In this document: positions 11,972 through 22,362 of the stretch, one piece after another
Layout of the letters: each line of letters starts with the position of its first letter
How positions within the stretch are numbered: the first letter of the stretch is position 1
From: Deinococcus sp. KSM4-11
GTDB taxonomy: Bacteria; Deinococcota; Deinococci; Deinococcales; Deinococcaceae
Assembly: GCF_004801415.1 (NCBI RefSeq)
Contig: NZ_SSNX01000001.1
Location: forward strand, 1,116,001 to 1,180,000
Length of the DNA: 64,000 nucleotides
Direction: 5' to 3'
Made by a program: the position numbers and the translations under genes
Notes under the pieces: model-generated
What the model saw: the letters and a program-made list of their open reading frames with translations, nothing else
Told to the model about the DNA's origin: nothing
The model's database searches: none

Positions 11972-12268
11972 TTAAGTGCGCGCACCGACCAGATTCGCGC
12001 CCCTGAGCAGCATGCCCTGCGCCTGCTCCAGCGCCGACACCTGCAGGGCCATCTGCGCAACGATGCCACGCACCAGTTCGAATTCGGCCGGCGTCGTCCA
12101 GCCGGGGCGGGGAATGAGTTTCATGAGCTCCTCGAGGTGATCCGACGCGGCCACATCGCGTAGGCGGGCATTGAGCGCGCGGACGTCCTTGCTCAGGCCC
12201 TTCAGGTCGTGGGGTACCACTTTGAGAGCCGGCTGGGCATCGGTGGCCGCTGAGGCATGGGTGGTCAT
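11972..12268 (-). CDS. Hypothetical 98-residue protein
   Basis: Small soluble protein with two predicted helical stretches (about residues 22-50 and 60-92). It has no cysteines and no signal peptide. The family is not recognised. A strong Shine-Dalgarno sequence (AGGAGGG) lies just upstream of the ATG, which supports that it is a real gene. It is convergent with the acetyltransferase and divergent from the sugar kinase. Confidence 0.65.
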   Translation of the reverse strand: MTTHASAATDAQPALKVVPHDLKGLSKDVRALNARLRDVAASDHLEELMKLIPRPGWTTPAEFELVRGIVAQMALQVSALEQAQGMLLRGANLVGART

Positions 12269-12400
12269 GGTTTCCCTCCTGTGGGTGGGCGTGTTCCGGC
12301 GAGTGTCTCCCCCCCGGAAGTGCGGCCGGAACGACGCCTGCCTGAATCATCGAACACGGGGCATGATCAGACCATGATCGGTGCGGTGCCCGGCGCAGGG

Positions 12401-12406
12401 TACGAT
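12401..12406 (+). promoter_or_regulatory. -10 box of the PfkB kinase gene, leaderless type
   Basis: TACGAT ends 8 nt before the ATG at 12415. Two copies of CATGATC (12362-12368 and 12373-12379), 11 nt apart, lie about one -35 distance upstream. Confidence 0.55.
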
Positions 12407-12414
12407 CAAGGTGT

Positions 12415-13350
12415 ATGTCACAGTCCACTGACCCGACCGCTGCCGTGACGCCTCCATTGCCGTTGATCGTGAGTGCCGGCGAGGCCCTGATCGACCTCGT
12501 GACGGGCGGCGGGAACGCGTGGCACGCACATCCGGGCGGCGCGGCGTGGAATGTGGCGCGGGCCTGCGCGGCGCTCGGCGTGCCCAGCGCCTTCGCGGGG
12601 GCCGTCGGGCAGGACAACTTCGGGGATGACCTGAAGCGTGAGAGCGACGCAGCAGGCCTCGATCTGAGGTTCCTGCAACAACTTCCGGCCCCCACACTGA
12701 TCGCGGTGGTGTATTCGGCCACTCCACCCGCGTACCGCTTCCTGGGCGAGAACAGCGCGGACCTGCTGTTCGACCCGGCGCAGCTTCCGGACGGCTGGCT
12801 GTCCCAGGCCCGCTGGATGCACGTGGGCGGGATCAGCCTCAGCCGCTGGCCGCTGGCTGACACGCTGCTGGCCCTCATCGACCACGCGAAGGCGGCCGGC
12901 GTGAAGATCAGTTTTGACCCCAACGCCCGGATCACCCACCGCCACCCGGACTATCCGGCGGTGTTCGAGCGGGTGCTGCGCGCCGCCGACCTGATCAAGT
13001 TCAGCGATGAAGACCTGGACTTCTTCTACCCGAAAACCACCGAGGAAGAGGCGCTACGGCTCCTGCGCGGCCTGAACCACGACGTGCCGATCGTGATCAC
13101 CCGCGGCGCGCAGGGGGCCACGCTGTACCACTCAGCAGGCACCGTGAACCTGCCGACCTTCCCCGTGCAGGTCGCGGATACCGTCGGGGCTGGCGACGCC
13201 CTGTGCGCGGGCCTGCTGGTCAGCGCCACGCGCCGCCCGGAAGCCATCTGGACGGAACACCTGCGCGTGGGACTGAAGGCCGCCGCCGTGGCCTGCGCCC
13301 ATGCCGGCGCCTACGCCCCGACGCAGGCGGATCTGGACGCCATGAGCTGA
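12415..13350 (+). CDS. PfkB-family carbohydrate kinase (fructokinase-like)
   Basis: ATP-dependent sugar kinase. The 311-residue protein has the N-terminal PfkB signature around [15 protein letters not shown], substrate-loop residues [12 protein letters not shown], and the C-terminal signature [12 protein letters not shown] with catalytic Asp261. The pattern is closest to fructokinases or 2-keto-3-deoxygluconate kinases; substrate cannot be fixed from sequence alone. It is a single gene with its own promoter and is followed by a clear hairpin terminator. Confidence 0.88.
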   Translation: MSQSTDPTAAVTPPLPLIVSAGEALIDLVTGGGNAWHAHPGGAAWNVARACAALGVPSAFAGAVGQDNFGDDLKRESDAAGLDLRFLQQLPAPTLIAVVYSATPPAYRFLGENSADLLFDPAQLPDGWLSQARWMHVGGISLSRWPLADTLLALIDHAKAAGVKISFDPNARITHRHPDYPAVFERVLRAADLIKFSDEDLDFFYPKTTEEEALRLLRGLNHDVPIVITRGAQGATLYHSAGTVNLPTFPVQVADTVGAGDALCAGLLVSATRRPEAIWTEHLRVGLKAAAVACAHAGAYAPTQADLDAMS

Positions 13351-13371
13351 CGACCTCCCGTCCCACCATCT

Positions 13372-13400
13372 AAGCGGAGACCACTTATAGGCCTCCGCTT
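13372..13400. terminator. Hairpin between convergent kinase and HD-GYP genes
   Basis: Perfect 8-bp inverted repeat AAGCGGAG / CTCCGCTT with a 13-nt loop, between the two convergent stops; it can serve both strands. Confidence 0.7.
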
Positions 13401-13484
13401 CGTTCTGGACGTGCATCCCAGTGTGCTCAGCCCACTGAGTTCTGCGCGAAATGGCTCAAGCCTCCCAGAGGCCGATCCGCCCTG

Positions 13485-14840
13485 TCAGAGGACGAGGTGG
13501 GCGTCGTCCTGCTCGGCCATCATGCGCAGGAAGGCATCGACGTACTGCGGATCGAACTGCCGGCCGGCCTGCATGCGGATCTCGTTCAGGGCGCGGTCAC
13601 GCGTCCACGCGGGCTTGTACGGCCGGGCGTTCGTGAGGGCGTCGTACACGTCGATGATCGTGAACAGCCGCGCCGTGTCCGGGATGTTCTGGCCACGCAG
13701 TCCGGCGGGGTACCCGGTGCCGTCCCAGCGTTCATGGTGGTAGCGCACCAGGTCGAGGGTTTCGGCGGGCAGGAAGTGCAGATCCTGGAGCATGTCGTAC
13801 CCGACGGTGGTGTGCGTCTGGATCACGCGGCGCTCCTGCGGATCGAGTGGCCCGCGCTTGTGCAGCACGGCATCCGGGATGGCCAGCTTGCCGAGGTCGT
13901 GCAGGTACGCGCCCCAGCGCAGGGCCTTGACCTGGTCCTCGGCCCAGCCGAGGCGACTCGCCAGCCGCTCGGAACTGCGGACGACGCGGCTGGTGTGGCC
14001 GCCGGTGTCGTCGTCGCGGCGTTCCAGTGCGGCGCCCAGCGACCGCAGGGTCAGGTCGTTGGCGTCGCGCAGTTCGCGGATGGCGTTCCACTGGCCCAGC
14101 TGCGCGCCGAGCAGGCGGGCGAAGGACGCGATCACGCTGGTTTCGTCCTCGTCGAACTCGACGTCCTCGCTCCGGGTCAGGATCAGCACGCCCAGATGCG
14201 TCGTGGCGCGCCCGTACACGGCGGCCACGTGATACCGGCGCCGCTGGGGTTTTTTCAGCAGGGCCAGGACTTCCTCGGCGACCCAGTGATCCGCCTGCAC
14301 AGAACGGCTGTCGCTGTCGCTGGGGTGGATCGGTCGTTCCAGGAAAGCCTCGAAGGCCCCGCGCGCCGCGAGGATCATCGGCGTGCCCTGGCGGTACGCG
14401 ACGAAGGCCATGTTCGGCGCGACCTGCAATTTATCGAGGATGTTGATGCCCGCGCGGATGATGGCGTCGGCATCCCTGGCTTCCGCGAGGCGTTCACTGC
14501 CCGCCCGCAGCGCAGCGACGGTATTGCGCTGCCACGTCAGTTCTCGGGTGGAGCCCTGCTCACGCAGGGTGATGAAACCCAGACCCCCGATCATCAGGAG
14601 GGCACCGACGAGGTCGAAGACGCCGGTGGTTCTGCCGGGAACCACCAGCGACACGACGAATCCGACCGCGTACACGCCGACGGCGAGCCAGCGCGCCGCG
14701 CCGCCCATGGGCCAGGTGACCACGCCGATCAGGAGGGCTCCTCCGGCGAGCAGGACGGGTTGGTGGGTGAGGGCCGCATAGCCAACCGCACCCAGGCACA
14801 GCAGGAGCAGCAGGAGCGACCACGCGGACGGTCGGGACAC
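13485..14840 (-). CDS. Membrane GAF/HD-GYP domain protein, probable cyclic-di-GMP phosphodiesterase
   Basis: Likely hydrolyses cyclic di-GMP. The 451-residue protein has about four N-terminal membrane segments (7-92), a GAF-like sensor region (about 105-250) and a C-terminal HD-GYP domain with His314-Asp315 (YLHDLGKLA), HHERWDGTGYP (GYP at 376-378) and downstream metal-site residues. The GTG at 14840 is chosen because a TACACT box lies 6 nt before it; the ATG at 14861 would place that box inside the gene. Confidence 0.9.
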   Translation of the reverse strand: MSRPSAWSLLLLLLCLGAVGYAALTHQPVLLAGGALLIGVVTWPMGGAARWLAVGVYAVGFVVSLVVPGRTTGVFDLVGALLMIGGLGFITLREQGSTRELTWQRNTVAALRAGSERLAEARDADAIIRAGINILDKLQVAPNMAFVAYRQGTPMILAARGAFEAFLERPIHPSDSDSRSVQADHWVAEEVLALLKKPQRRRYHVAAVYGRATTHLGVLILTRSEDVEFDEDETSVIASFARLLGAQLGQWNAIRELRDANDLTLRSLGAALERRDDDTGGHTSRVVRSSERLASRLGWAEDQVKALRWGAYLHDLGKLAIPDAVLHKRGPLDPQERRVIQTHTTVGYDMLQDLHFLPAETLDLVRYHHERWDGTGYPAGLRGQNIPDTARLFTIIDVYDALTNARPYKPAWTRDRALNEIRMQAGRQFDPQYVDAFLRMMAEQDDAHLVL

Positions 14841-14846
14841 GCCAGA

Positions 14847-14852
14847 AGTGTA
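14847..14852 (-). promoter_or_regulatory. -10 box of the HD-GYP gene, leaderless type
   Basis: TACACT (read on the minus strand) ends 6 nt before the GTG at 14840 and decides this start. Confidence 0.55.
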
Positions 14853-14926
14853 GCATTCCATGAAGCGCCCCTAAAGATCGACTTCCACACCTTCTGGGGG
14901 GCCATCCGGGGGCGCAGGGGTGGCTG

Positions 14927-16486
14927 TCAGGCCCCCGGTGTGGTGGGCGGTATGCTGTCGACCCAGACCGTTTTCTGATCCGTGTAATGCACCTGCCCGG
15001 CAGGCGCGCCGCGTGGTCGCCACACGAATTTCACGCGGGTGTAGTCCACGGGCACGTTGCCGCCGCCACGCGCCTTGCTGTGGGCCGCCGCCAGCTGCGC
15101 GGCGTACAGGATGTCCGTCGGCGCCAGTTCCTTGCCGCCGGTACGCACCAGCACATGGCTGCCCGGATAGCCCTGGGCATGAAACCAGTAGTCCTGGCTG
15201 CGGCCCAGGCGGTGGGTCAGCGTGGCGTTCTCCTTGTTGTTGCGGCCGATCAGCACCTCGAACCCGCCAGGCGTGACGGCGCGCATTCCGTAGGGACTCT
15301 TCTCGGGCCGCTCTGCCTGAAGGCAGTCGGACAGCGCCTCCAGTTCCTCCAGGGTGGCGTCGTCCAGGCGGGCGACCCTGGCCTCCGCCTCCGCGAGTTC
15401 TGTGCGCAGCGTGGGCTCACGCTCGGCCAGGCGTTCGTACACGTCCTCCCGCCGCCGGGCCCGGGTGTAGCGTTTCTCGGCGTTCTGCACGGCACTCAGC
15501 TGCGGCTCCAGCGCGATGGGTCGCTGGCCGCTGCCGTCGAAGGCAGGCAGCTCCGTGTGGCTGGCCCCACCCGGCACCTCGGCCGCGTAGGCCATCAGCA
15601 GATCGGCCTCCTGGCGGTCGTGGTGGGCGGCCTCCAGGCCCTGCTCGGCGCGGCCGACATCCGCGAGCTGGTTGCGCAGCAGCGTGAGGCGCTTGTCGAG
15701 CGGGTCGCGCAGGGCCTTGCGCAGGGCGACCGCCTTCTCGCTGCGAATCGCCTCACGCGCGCCGTCCTGCATGATGCCCTCGCTCACGCTGGGGTCGTCT
15801 GCCAGGGTGGCCAGCGCGTCCAGCACCTGCGGCCAGCGATCGCCGGGAATCTCGTCCGGGCGCAGACCGGAGCGGCGCACGAGTTCCGCACCGAGCAGCG
15901 GCCCCAGGCCGTCCAGGTGCTCCCGCCAGCGGCCCACGGGCACGGTCGAGAGCGCCTGAGCGTCCGTGCCCGTCAGCGTGCGCGGGTCGGGCTTGTCATA
16001 AGGGGGCGGCGGCGTGTACGGCCCTCCGCTGCGGATGGTGCGGAAGCGGTTGCGGCGACCGGTCACCTCGCGCGCGGCCATCAGGATGCGTCCGGCAAAG
16101 CCCTCGCCGGGTTCGAGGAGCAGCAGATTGGCGTTGCGACCGGTGACCTCGAAGATCACGCGGGTCGGGGCCTGATCCACGAAGCCCGCCTCGCCGCCGA
16201 AGTGCAGAACCACCACGCGGTCGAGTTTCAGCTGCTCCACCTGCAGCAAATCACCCCGGGCGCGGGCCACCAGGGTACGCTGGAAGGGACTGCGGGGATC
16301 ACCTCGCAACCGTTCGCGGGACAGAAACAGCGCGGGCTGGGGCGGCCGGTACGCGAGCACCAGGTTGCCCTGCCGTTCGAGCAGGAGGGCGGCGGTCGTC
16401 TCGTCCGGGAACACCCAGCCGAGGGTACGGGCGGGCAGGTGGGGGGCGAGGTCGCGCAGCACCCGCGCGAGCATCAGGCCTTCCAC
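14927..16486 (-). CDS. rqcH: Ribosome quality control protein RqcH (NFACT/Rqc2 family)
   Basis: Bacterial Rqc2 homologue that binds stalled 50S-peptidyl-tRNA complexes and adds C-terminal alanine tails. The 519-residue protein has the NFACT-N region (about 1-200, including [12 protein letters not shown]), a long coiled-coil middle and the C-terminal NFACT-R part ([54 protein letters not shown]). The start is GTG at 16486 preceded by GGAGGT. Older annotations call this family fibronectin-binding protein, which fits a cytoplasmic Deinococcus protein poorly. Confidence 0.9.
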   Translation of the reverse strand: MEGLMLARVLRDLAPHLPARTLGWVFPDETTAALLLERQGNLVLAYRPPQPALFLSRERLRGDPRSPFQRTLVARARGDLLQVEQLKLDRVVVLHFGGEAGFVDQAPTRVIFEVTGRNANLLLLEPGEGFAGRILMAAREVTGRRNRFRTIRSGGPYTPPPPYDKPDPRTLTGTDAQALSTVPVGRWREHLDGLGPLLGAELVRRSGLRPDEIPGDRWPQVLDALATLADDPSVSEGIMQDGAREAIRSEKAVALRKALRDPLDKRLTLLRNQLADVGRAEQGLEAAHHDRQEADLLMAYAAEVPGGASHTELPAFDGSGQRPIALEPQLSAVQNAEKRYTRARRREDVYERLAEREPTLRTELAEAEARVARLDDATLEELEALSDCLQAERPEKSPYGMRAVTPGGFEVLIGRNNKENATLTHRLGRSQDYWFHAQGYPGSHVLVRTGGKELAPTDILYAAQLAAAHSKARGGGNVPVDYTRVKFVWRPRGAPAGQVHYTDQKTVWVDSIPPTTPGA

Positions 16487-16605
16487 GGAGTACCTCCGGC
16501 AGACACGGGAACGGGAACGGAGGTCATCCAGTCATGGTAGCGCCCACACGGGCACACGGACGGCCCCGCATGGAGGCCGTCCGTGTGTTCAGGGTCGTCG
16601 GTCGC

Positions 16606-19263
16606 TTACCAGAAGTTACCGAGACGGAAGGAGAACTTGCCGTTGCCGTTCTGCGGGGAATACCCGTAGTCGAAGCGCAGGCTGGGGAGCAGGGCCCCGC
16701 CGATCCCGAGGTTCAGCTGCATTCCCGCCCCGAACCCGTAATTCAGCTTGGCGGCGGTCGTGTCGCTCCAGGCCGTGCCGGCATCGGCGAACACGACGCC
16801 GTACAGGCCCTGGGCGATGCCGGACTTCAGGCCGAAGTCGTAACGGTACTCGGCGCTGCTGGTCACGTAGTGCGTGCCGAACAGGGCCGCGTTGTCCAGG
16901 CCGCGCAGCTGGAACGCGGGGTTCGGGCTGCTGCCGCCCCCGATGGAGAAGCCGGTGCCGGCCGGCGCGGTGTCCGGGCTCAGGATCGTGCCGGCGTTCA
17001 GGCGCACCGCGACCACCTGCTGCTTGGTCTGGACGTTCAGTTCCTTCTCCAGCGTGCGGCCGAACCCGTAGTACCCGATGATCCCAGCCTGCACGTCGGT
17101 CCACGACAGCGGCGTGCTGCCCTGACGGCCGACGTTGTACCCAGCGGCCAGACCGCTGCGCAGGCCCCGGCCGGGGAATTCGGCGTTGTCCGTGCTGTCG
17201 TAACTGAGCCCGCCGCTGACGCGCGTGGTGACGGACGAATCCGGAATGAGCGGTGTGGCGTAGGTGGCCGGGACGAGCACTTCTGTCTCGGTGGTGGTGC
17301 CGGCGCTGTCGGTGGACTTGACCTTCACCTTGGCATTGCCGTCCTGAATGCCGGTGGTGGAGTCCTCGGCGAGGGCCTCGAGGTAGTACGTCCGGTACGA
17401 GACGCCCACACCCACGTTCGCGCTGAGGTACTTGGTGAGGTTGCGGCCAGCGCTGACGCTGAAGCTGGTGGTGCGCGTGGTGTAGTCGAAGCCCGTGTCG
17501 CTGCCCGCGTCCGGCGTGACGACCGTGGTGCCGTCGGAGCCGGTCAGGGTGCCGCTGGTGGCCGTGGTCAGGATCGGCGTGTTCCCGGTGACGTTGCTGC
17601 CCGCCGTGACGCTCAGGCTGGTGGGCACCTTGCGGAAGTCCAGGAAGTCGAAATCCAGCCACGGAATGGTGTAGGACACGTTGCCCACGAGGTTCTGGCC
17701 CGCCTGGTTCTGCTGCGCGCCCACGCCCACCGTGAAGTTGTGGCCCAGCCCGAAGGCGTTGGTGTTGGTGTAAGCGGCGTCGCCGCCCCAGCCGCCCGCG
17801 AAGGAATCGTAGGTGAGGCCCAGGTTCACGGGAATCCCGGTCGTGGTCTCGCTCAGGCCGAGCACGTAGGTCACGTTTTCCGGGTTGGCCGGGTCACTCT
17901 TGACCGTCTCGGTCGTGACCTTCACGAAGCCCAGGCGCGAGATCGAGCCCAGCGAGGCACGCAGCTGGTTGAGGTTGAAGGCCGTCCCCGGTGCCGGCAG
18001 TTCGCGCAGGATCACGCGGTCGACCGTACGGTGTTTGCCCGCCCACTGGAGTTCGTAGCCGACGAGTTTCACCTCGCGCACGGTGTAGGTTAGGACGCCC
18101 TCTTTGAAGGTGATCGCGTCGCGGGTGCTGATCTCGTACCCGGCCTTGCGGTACACGTCGCGCAGCGCGAGGAAGTCGTCCTGCGCGAGCTGCGGGGTGT
18201 AGGTGTCGCCGACCTTGGTCTTCACGGCGGCCAACAGCTGAGCGGTGGGCACCAGGGTGTTCCCAGTCACGGCGATGGACTTCACCGGGCCGGTGGCGAC
18301 ATCGGCCGCGCCGAATAGCACCGTGACCTGCGCCGGGTTCTGCGCGTCGGGTTGCAGCGCGAAGCCCACGGGCTTGCCGGTCTGGTTGGCCAGGGTGCGC
18401 ACGTCCGCCTGGATGGACGCGAGCGTCAGCGGCTTGCCCGCCTGCGTCTGGAGCGTGGCCTTGATGTCGCCCAGGTCGCTGGTGTCGATCGCGGCGACCT
18501 TCCCTTCCAAGGCCTTGACCTTCAAAACGCCGCCCTCGAGGGTGCTGCCCTTCGTGTCGACGCCACTCTGGAGGTAGCCGGCCTGGTCGTAGGCCTGCTG
18601 GAGCTGCGTCACGGCGGCGTAGTAGGCGTCCGGGGTGAACTTCTTGCTGTCGTACAGCGGCTTGAAGATCGCGGTCACGGTGCTGGCCGGCAGGAGCGTG
18701 ACGCCGGAGACCTCGACCCGTTTGATGGGTGCGGTCTCGTCGACCACGAAGCTCACGGTGGCGGTGCCGTCCTTGTTGGTCTTCACGTCCGTGCTGATGC
18801 TGGGCGCGAAGGGGTAGCCTTCCGCGTTGTAGTTGTTGGCGAGGGCTTCCTTGGCCTGCTCGAGGCGCTGGGTGTTCAGGGTCGCGCCGGGCGCGATGTT
18901 CAGCAGTTCCCCGATGGACTTCTTGAAGCCGTCGGCCGGCAGGAAGGTCAGGCCGCTCGCCTCGACGGCGCTGATGGTGGGATTGGACGTGACCGTGATG
19001 TACAGGGTGTCCTTGCCGCTGACCGTGCGCAGTTCGGCCACGGCGGTCTTGAAGTACCCACTGGCGATGACCTCCTGCTCGACCTGACGCAGGTTGACGC
19101 TGGACAGCGGAACGCCCGCCTGGACGGTCAGGGTGGCGCGCAGGAAATTGGCCAGCAGTTCGCTGGTGCCGACCACGGTCACATCCTGCACGGTGCCGGT
19201 CGTCTGGGCGACGGCGGGCGCGGCGAGGAGGACGGTGACGGCGAGCGTGAGGGGGTGTCGCAT
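16606..19263 (-). CDS. bamA: Outer membrane protein assembly factor BamA (Omp85 family)
   Basis: Inserts beta-barrel proteins into the outer membrane. The 885-residue product has a signal peptide cleaved near residue 19-20, about five or six POTRA-like repeats (roughly 24-475, with typical endings such as [10 protein letters not shown] and [10 protein letters not shown]) and a C-terminal 16-strand barrel region (478-885). The loop motif corresponding to VRGF appears as LRGL, and the last residue is aromatic (GNFW), as in outer-membrane barrels. The ATG at 19263 is preceded by AGGAGA; a longer frame to 19446 has no signal peptide. Confidence 0.92.
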   Translation of the reverse strand: MRHPLTLAVTVLLAAPAVAQTTGTVQDVTVVGTSELLANFLRATLTVQAGVPLSSVNLRQVEQEVIASGYFKTAVAELRTVSGKDTLYITVTSNPTISAVEASGLTFLPADGFKKSIGELLNIAPGATLNTQRLEQAKEALANNYNAEGYPFAPSISTDVKTNKDGTATVSFVVDETAPIKRVEVSGVTLLPASTVTAIFKPLYDSKKFTPDAYYAAVTQLQQAYDQAGYLQSGVDTKGSTLEGGVLKVKALEGKVAAIDTSDLGDIKATLQTQAGKPLTLASIQADVRTLANQTGKPVGFALQPDAQNPAQVTVLFGAADVATGPVKSIAVTGNTLVPTAQLLAAVKTKVGDTYTPQLAQDDFLALRDVYRKAGYEISTRDAITFKEGVLTYTVREVKLVGYELQWAGKHRTVDRVILRELPAPGTAFNLNQLRASLGSISRLGFVKVTTETVKSDPANPENVTYVLGLSETTTGIPVNLGLTYDSFAGGWGGDAAYTNTNAFGLGHNFTVGVGAQQNQAGQNLVGNVSYTIPWLDFDFLDFRKVPTSLSVTAGSNVTGNTPILTTATSGTLTGSDGTTVVTPDAGSDTGFDYTTRTTSFSVSAGRNLTKYLSANVGVGVSYRTYYLEALAEDSTTGIQDGNAKVKVKSTDSAGTTTETEVLVPATYATPLIPDSSVTTRVSGGLSYDSTDNAEFPGRGLRSGLAAGYNVGRQGSTPLSWTDVQAGIIGYYGFGRTLEKELNVQTKQQVVAVRLNAGTILSPDTAPAGTGFSIGGGSSPNPAFQLRGLDNAALFGTHYVTSSAEYRYDFGLKSGIAQGLYGVVFADAGTAWSDTTAAKLNYGFGAGMQLNLGIGGALLPSLRFDYGYSPQNGNGKFSFRLGNFW

Positions 19264-19418
19264 GCTTCTCCTAGTGTCGCACATGGCCCTGAAATCGCCC
19301 CCGCAGCGACGATGTCGGTGGGGGCCAGGCGCGGCGAAAACCAAGTCCACAGTTGCCGCTCCGCGCCTGAGAAGGGTGAAGAAGTGCCGATCAGACCGGA
19401 CTCGGGGCGGTATGGGGC

Positions 19419-19447
19419 TTGAGCTGACCCGAAGCTTACGGGACAAT
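19419..19447 (+). promoter_or_regulatory. Promoter of the yggS-divIVA operon
   Basis: TTGAGC (19419-19424) and GACAAT (19442-19447) are separated by exactly 17 nt. The -10 box ends 8 nt before an ATG at 19456 that opens a 20-codon frame leading into yggS. Confidence 0.55.
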
Positions 19448-19455
19448 CACCGGTG

Positions 19456-19518
19456 ATGACCGTCCGTCGAACCTTCCTTGATCTGCCGGGGCGTGGCTCC
19501 AGGCCGAGCACGCCGTGA
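19456..19518 (+). CDS. Possible 20-codon upstream open frame coupled to yggS
   Basis: Starts at the first ATG after the operon promoter and reads [20 protein letters not shown]. Its TGA overlaps the GTG of yggS (GTGA), the arrangement used for translational coupling throughout this window. It may be a leader that lets a leaderless transcript feed ribosomes to yggS, which has no good Shine-Dalgarno sequence. It is not related to a family I know, and could also be chance. Confidence 0.35.
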   Translation: MTVRRTFLDLPGRGSRPSTP

Positions 19519-20156
19519 GCCTGCCCGACGTCTTGGCGGGCCTGCGCCGCGCCGAACAGGCGGCTGGCCGGCCGGCGGGCAGTGCCCGACTGGTCGCCGT
19601 GACGAAAGGCCACCCGCTGGCGGAGATCGACACGCACGTGCTGGCCCACGGCACGTTCCCGCTGGGCGAGAGCCGTGGTCAGGAACTGCGGGACAAGTCA
19701 GCCGAGCGTCCGGAGCTGGAGTGGCATTTCATCGGGCCGCTGCAACGCAACAAGGTGAAGTACCTGTCGCGGGTCAGCCTGGTACACACCATCGAGGCCG
19801 CGTGGCAGGCCGAGGCGATTGCGCAAGCCGCGCAGGGCTGGGGCCACGCGCCGGACGTGCTGCTGCAACTTCACAACGGAGAGGCCCAGAAACACGGCGT
19901 GCTCGCGGCAGACCTGCCGGACACGCTGCGCGCCGTCCAGGCGACGGGTCTCCGGGTGCGCGGCCTGATGGTGATTGCGCCAGACGTGGAGACGGGCGCA
20001 GATCAGGCGGGTATCCTGCGGGTGTTCCAGGACACGGCCGACCGTGCCCACGACCTGGGCCTGGCTGAACTCAGCATGGGCATGAGCGCTGATTACCCCC
20101 TGGCCGTGCAGGCCGGCGCCACCCTGATCCGGGTGGGAAGGAGTCTGTTCACGTGA
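19515..20156 (+). CDS. yggS: YggS/PLPBP-family pyridoxal phosphate homeostasis protein
   Basis: Alanine racemase-like TIM-barrel protein that binds pyridoxal 5'-phosphate and regulates B6 and amino-acid pools. The 213-residue protein has LVAVTKGHP with PLP lysine Lys31, [12 protein letters not shown] and [15 protein letters not shown], and the C-terminal MGMSADY...[12 protein letters not shown] signature. GTG start at 19515. The stop overlaps the divIVA start, as in many Gram-positive yggS-divIVA clusters. Confidence 0.92.
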   Translation: MSLPDVLAGLRRAEQAAGRPAGSARLVAVTKGHPLAEIDTHVLAHGTFPLGESRGQELRDKSAERPELEWHFIGPLQRNKVKYLSRVSLVHTIEAAWQAEAIAQAAQGWGHAPDVLLQLHNGEAQKHGVLAADLPDTLRAVQATGLRVRGLMVIAPDVETGADQAGILRVFQDTADRAHDLGLAELSMGMSADYPLAVQAGATLIRVGRSLFT

Positions 20157-21016
20157 AATCCACTCCGCTCGACATCCGGCACCAGGAGTTCCCGCAGCGC
20201 TTCAATGGCTACGACCGGCACAGCGTCCGCGCCTTCCTGAGCGACGTGGCCGAGGAATTCGAGCTGCTCCTGCAGCGCCAGCAGGATCAGCAGGAGTACC
20301 TCCTGGAGCTGGAAAAGCAGCTTGAGGAACGCAAGCAGCACGAGGACGAGATCCGGCGCGCCGTGGTGTCGGCCGAGCGGATCGCGCACGAGCTGCGTGA
20401 GAATGCGGCCCGCGAGAGCGACCTGCTGATCGCGCAGGCCAATGTGCAGCGTGAGGCCGTATTGCGGGATTCGCAGAGCCGCACGGCCGAACTGGAGGCC
20501 CGGCACCAGGCGCGTACCGCCGCTCTGGAGGCCGCCTTCCGGACGCGCTTCGCGGAACTGGAACGGCGGCTGCATGACCTGACCCTGGATCGCGACCGGG
20601 TGCAGGCCAATCGGCTGATGGAACTGGAGCGTGAATTCACGGAACGGCACTCGGAACTCAGCACGCGGCTCACCACTGCCCGGACGGAGTATTCGCACTT
20701 TCTCAGTGCATACCGCTCGCTGATGTCGTCGTTCGCGGAGATGTCCTCACAGCATCTGCTGCCCGCAGAGGCGGCGCTGAGTGCTCCGCGCCTGCCCTCG
20801 CACGAGACGCTGCCGCTGGTCGAGGGGCCGACCGCCGAGCACCTGGAAGCCACCATCCCGCCACAGGCGCCCGAGAGCGCGTGGCAAGATCCGGCCCAGT
20901 CACGGGACACCGTGCTCCAGTCGAAGGTGCTGGAGGCTGGCCTCGACACCCGCTCTGAGGACGGCGCCATTCCGGACGAGCCGGAGGCCAGCCGCGAGGA
21001 TCGTCCGGGTGCCTGA
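20153..21016 (+). CDS. divIVA: Cell division protein DivIVA
   Basis: Membrane-curvature-sensing coiled-coil protein that organises septum or pole growth. The N-terminal lipid-binding motif [20 protein letters not shown] is at 6-25, followed by a long coiled coil (about 26-190) and an acidic, Pro-rich tail. The 287 residues fit the family. GTG start at 20153 overlaps the yggS stop; its own stop overlaps the GTG of the P450 gene. Confidence 0.92.
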   Translation: MKSTPLDIRHQEFPQRFNGYDRHSVRAFLSDVAEEFELLLQRQQDQQEYLLELEKQLEERKQHEDEIRRAVVSAERIAHELRENAARESDLLIAQANVQREAVLRDSQSRTAELEARHQARTAALEAAFRTRFAELERRLHDLTLDRDRVQANRLMELEREFTERHSELSTRLTTARTEYSHFLSAYRSLMSSFAEMSSQHLLPAEAALSAPRLPSHETLPLVEGPTAEHLEATIPPQAPESAWQDPAQSRDTVLQSKVLEAGLDTRSEDGAIPDEPEASREDRPGA

Positions 21017-22271
21017 ACGCGTGGGCGTTGCCCTTCCCGAATTCGCGCTCCCGGTGAGCGACCCGGACTTCATCCGCGATCCGTATCCGCTGCTCGCGGA
21101 ACTGCGCGCTCAGGCCCCCGCGGTATTCGATCCTGGATTGAACCGCGTCGTCCTGACCCGGCACGCCGAGATCAGCGCTCTGCTGCGTGACCGCCGCTTT
21201 GGGCGCAGCGCCCTCCACCGATACTCGCGTGACGAACTGGGCTGGCCGCCCCCCGATCCAAGGCAGGCGACCTTCGACGCGTTCAACAGCAACCACCTGC
21301 TGGATTCCGAACCGCCCAAACACACCAGACTGCGTTCACTGGTGGGGCTGGCCTTCACGCCGCGCCGCGTGGAGGCCCTACAAGCCAGGATCGAGGCGCT
21401 GCTGGCGGCCCAGCTCGCAGGAGTGCAGGGCGCGGGTTCCTTCGATCTGGTCAGCACCTATGCCGAACCCCTGCCTGTCACAGTGATCGCGGAGCTGCTC
21501 GGCGTGCCGCAGAGCGAGCGCTGGCAGCTGCGTCCGTGGTCGGCGGCCATCGTGAAACTCTACGAGCCCTCGCCCTCCGGCCAGGATCAGTACGCGGCCG
21601 AGCGGGCGGTGCGCGACTTCAGTGCCCTGCTGCGAGACCTCAGCGCCCAGCGCCGCGCCAGCCCGCAGGATGACCTGATCACCGCCCTGGTGCAGGTCGA
21701 GGCTCAGGGCGACCGGCTGACCGAACAGGAACTTGTGGACACCTGCATCCTCCTGCTGAACGCCGGACACGAGGCGAGCGTGAATGGCCTGTCGGCCGGA
21801 GTCCTCGCGCTGCTCAGACGGCCGCACCTGTGGCGGGAACTGGTGGACGCCGCGCCCCATGAGGGGAGCCTGCCGATCTTCCGCACGGCCACCGAGGAGC
21901 TCCTGCGCTTCGACACGCCCCTGCCGATGTTCGAGCGGATCGCCCTGGAGCCTGTGACGCTGCACGGCGCGGCCCTCCAGCCCGGCGACCGGGTGGCGCT
22001 GCTGTACGCCAGCGGCAACCGTGACGCCGCCGCATTCGTGGAGCCGGATGCCCTCGTGCTGGACAGAACCCCGAACCCGCACCTGACCTTCGGCCTGGGC
22101 ATCCACTACTGCCTGGGAGCCCCGCTGGCCCGCCTCGAACTGGCGCAGAGCCTCCGCGCGCTGTGCCGGGCGCTGCCCGACCTGCGTCTGAGCGATCCGC
22201 AGGAACCAGGTCAGTACACCGGAGGCTTCGTCATCCGGGGCCTCGCCCGCCTAGACGTGACGGCCGGGTAG
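21009..22271 (+). CDS. Cytochrome P450
   Basis: Haem-thiolate monooxygenase or related enzyme. The 420-residue protein has the haem loop [17 protein letters not shown] with thiolate Cys368, the K-helix EELLR (Glu297, Arg300) and an I-helix [12 protein letters not shown] (252-257). The usual Thr of the acid-alcohol pair is replaced by Ala256 (Glu255 kept, Ser257 next). There is no membrane anchor, as in bacterial soluble P450s. Start GTG at 21009 lies within the end of divIVA and has GAGG upstream. No ferredoxin gene is nearby; the substrate is unknown. Confidence 0.92.
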   Translation: MPERVGVALPEFALPVSDPDFIRDPYPLLAELRAQAPAVFDPGLNRVVLTRHAEISALLRDRRFGRSALHRYSRDELGWPPPDPRQATFDAFNSNHLLDSEPPKHTRLRSLVGLAFTPRRVEALQARIEALLAAQLAGVQGAGSFDLVSTYAEPLPVTVIAELLGVPQSERWQLRPWSAAIVKLYEPSPSGQDQYAAERAVRDFSALLRDLSAQRRASPQDDLITALVQVEAQGDRLTEQELVDTCILLLNAGHEASVNGLSAGVLALLRRPHLWRELVDAAPHEGSLPIFRTATEELLRFDTPLPMFERIALEPVTLHGAALQPGDRVALLYASGNRDAAAFVEPDALVLDRTPNPHLTFGLGIHYCLGAPLARLELAQSLRALCRALPDLRLSDPQEPGQYTGGFVIRGLARLDVTAG

Positions 22272-22362
22272 GAGGAGCCGCGGCGAGCCCATTCTGGGTG
22301 GAACGCTCCTCACAGCGGTTCTGGCAATGCGGACTCGATCCGAGTGAGGAGGAGGTCGTCGT

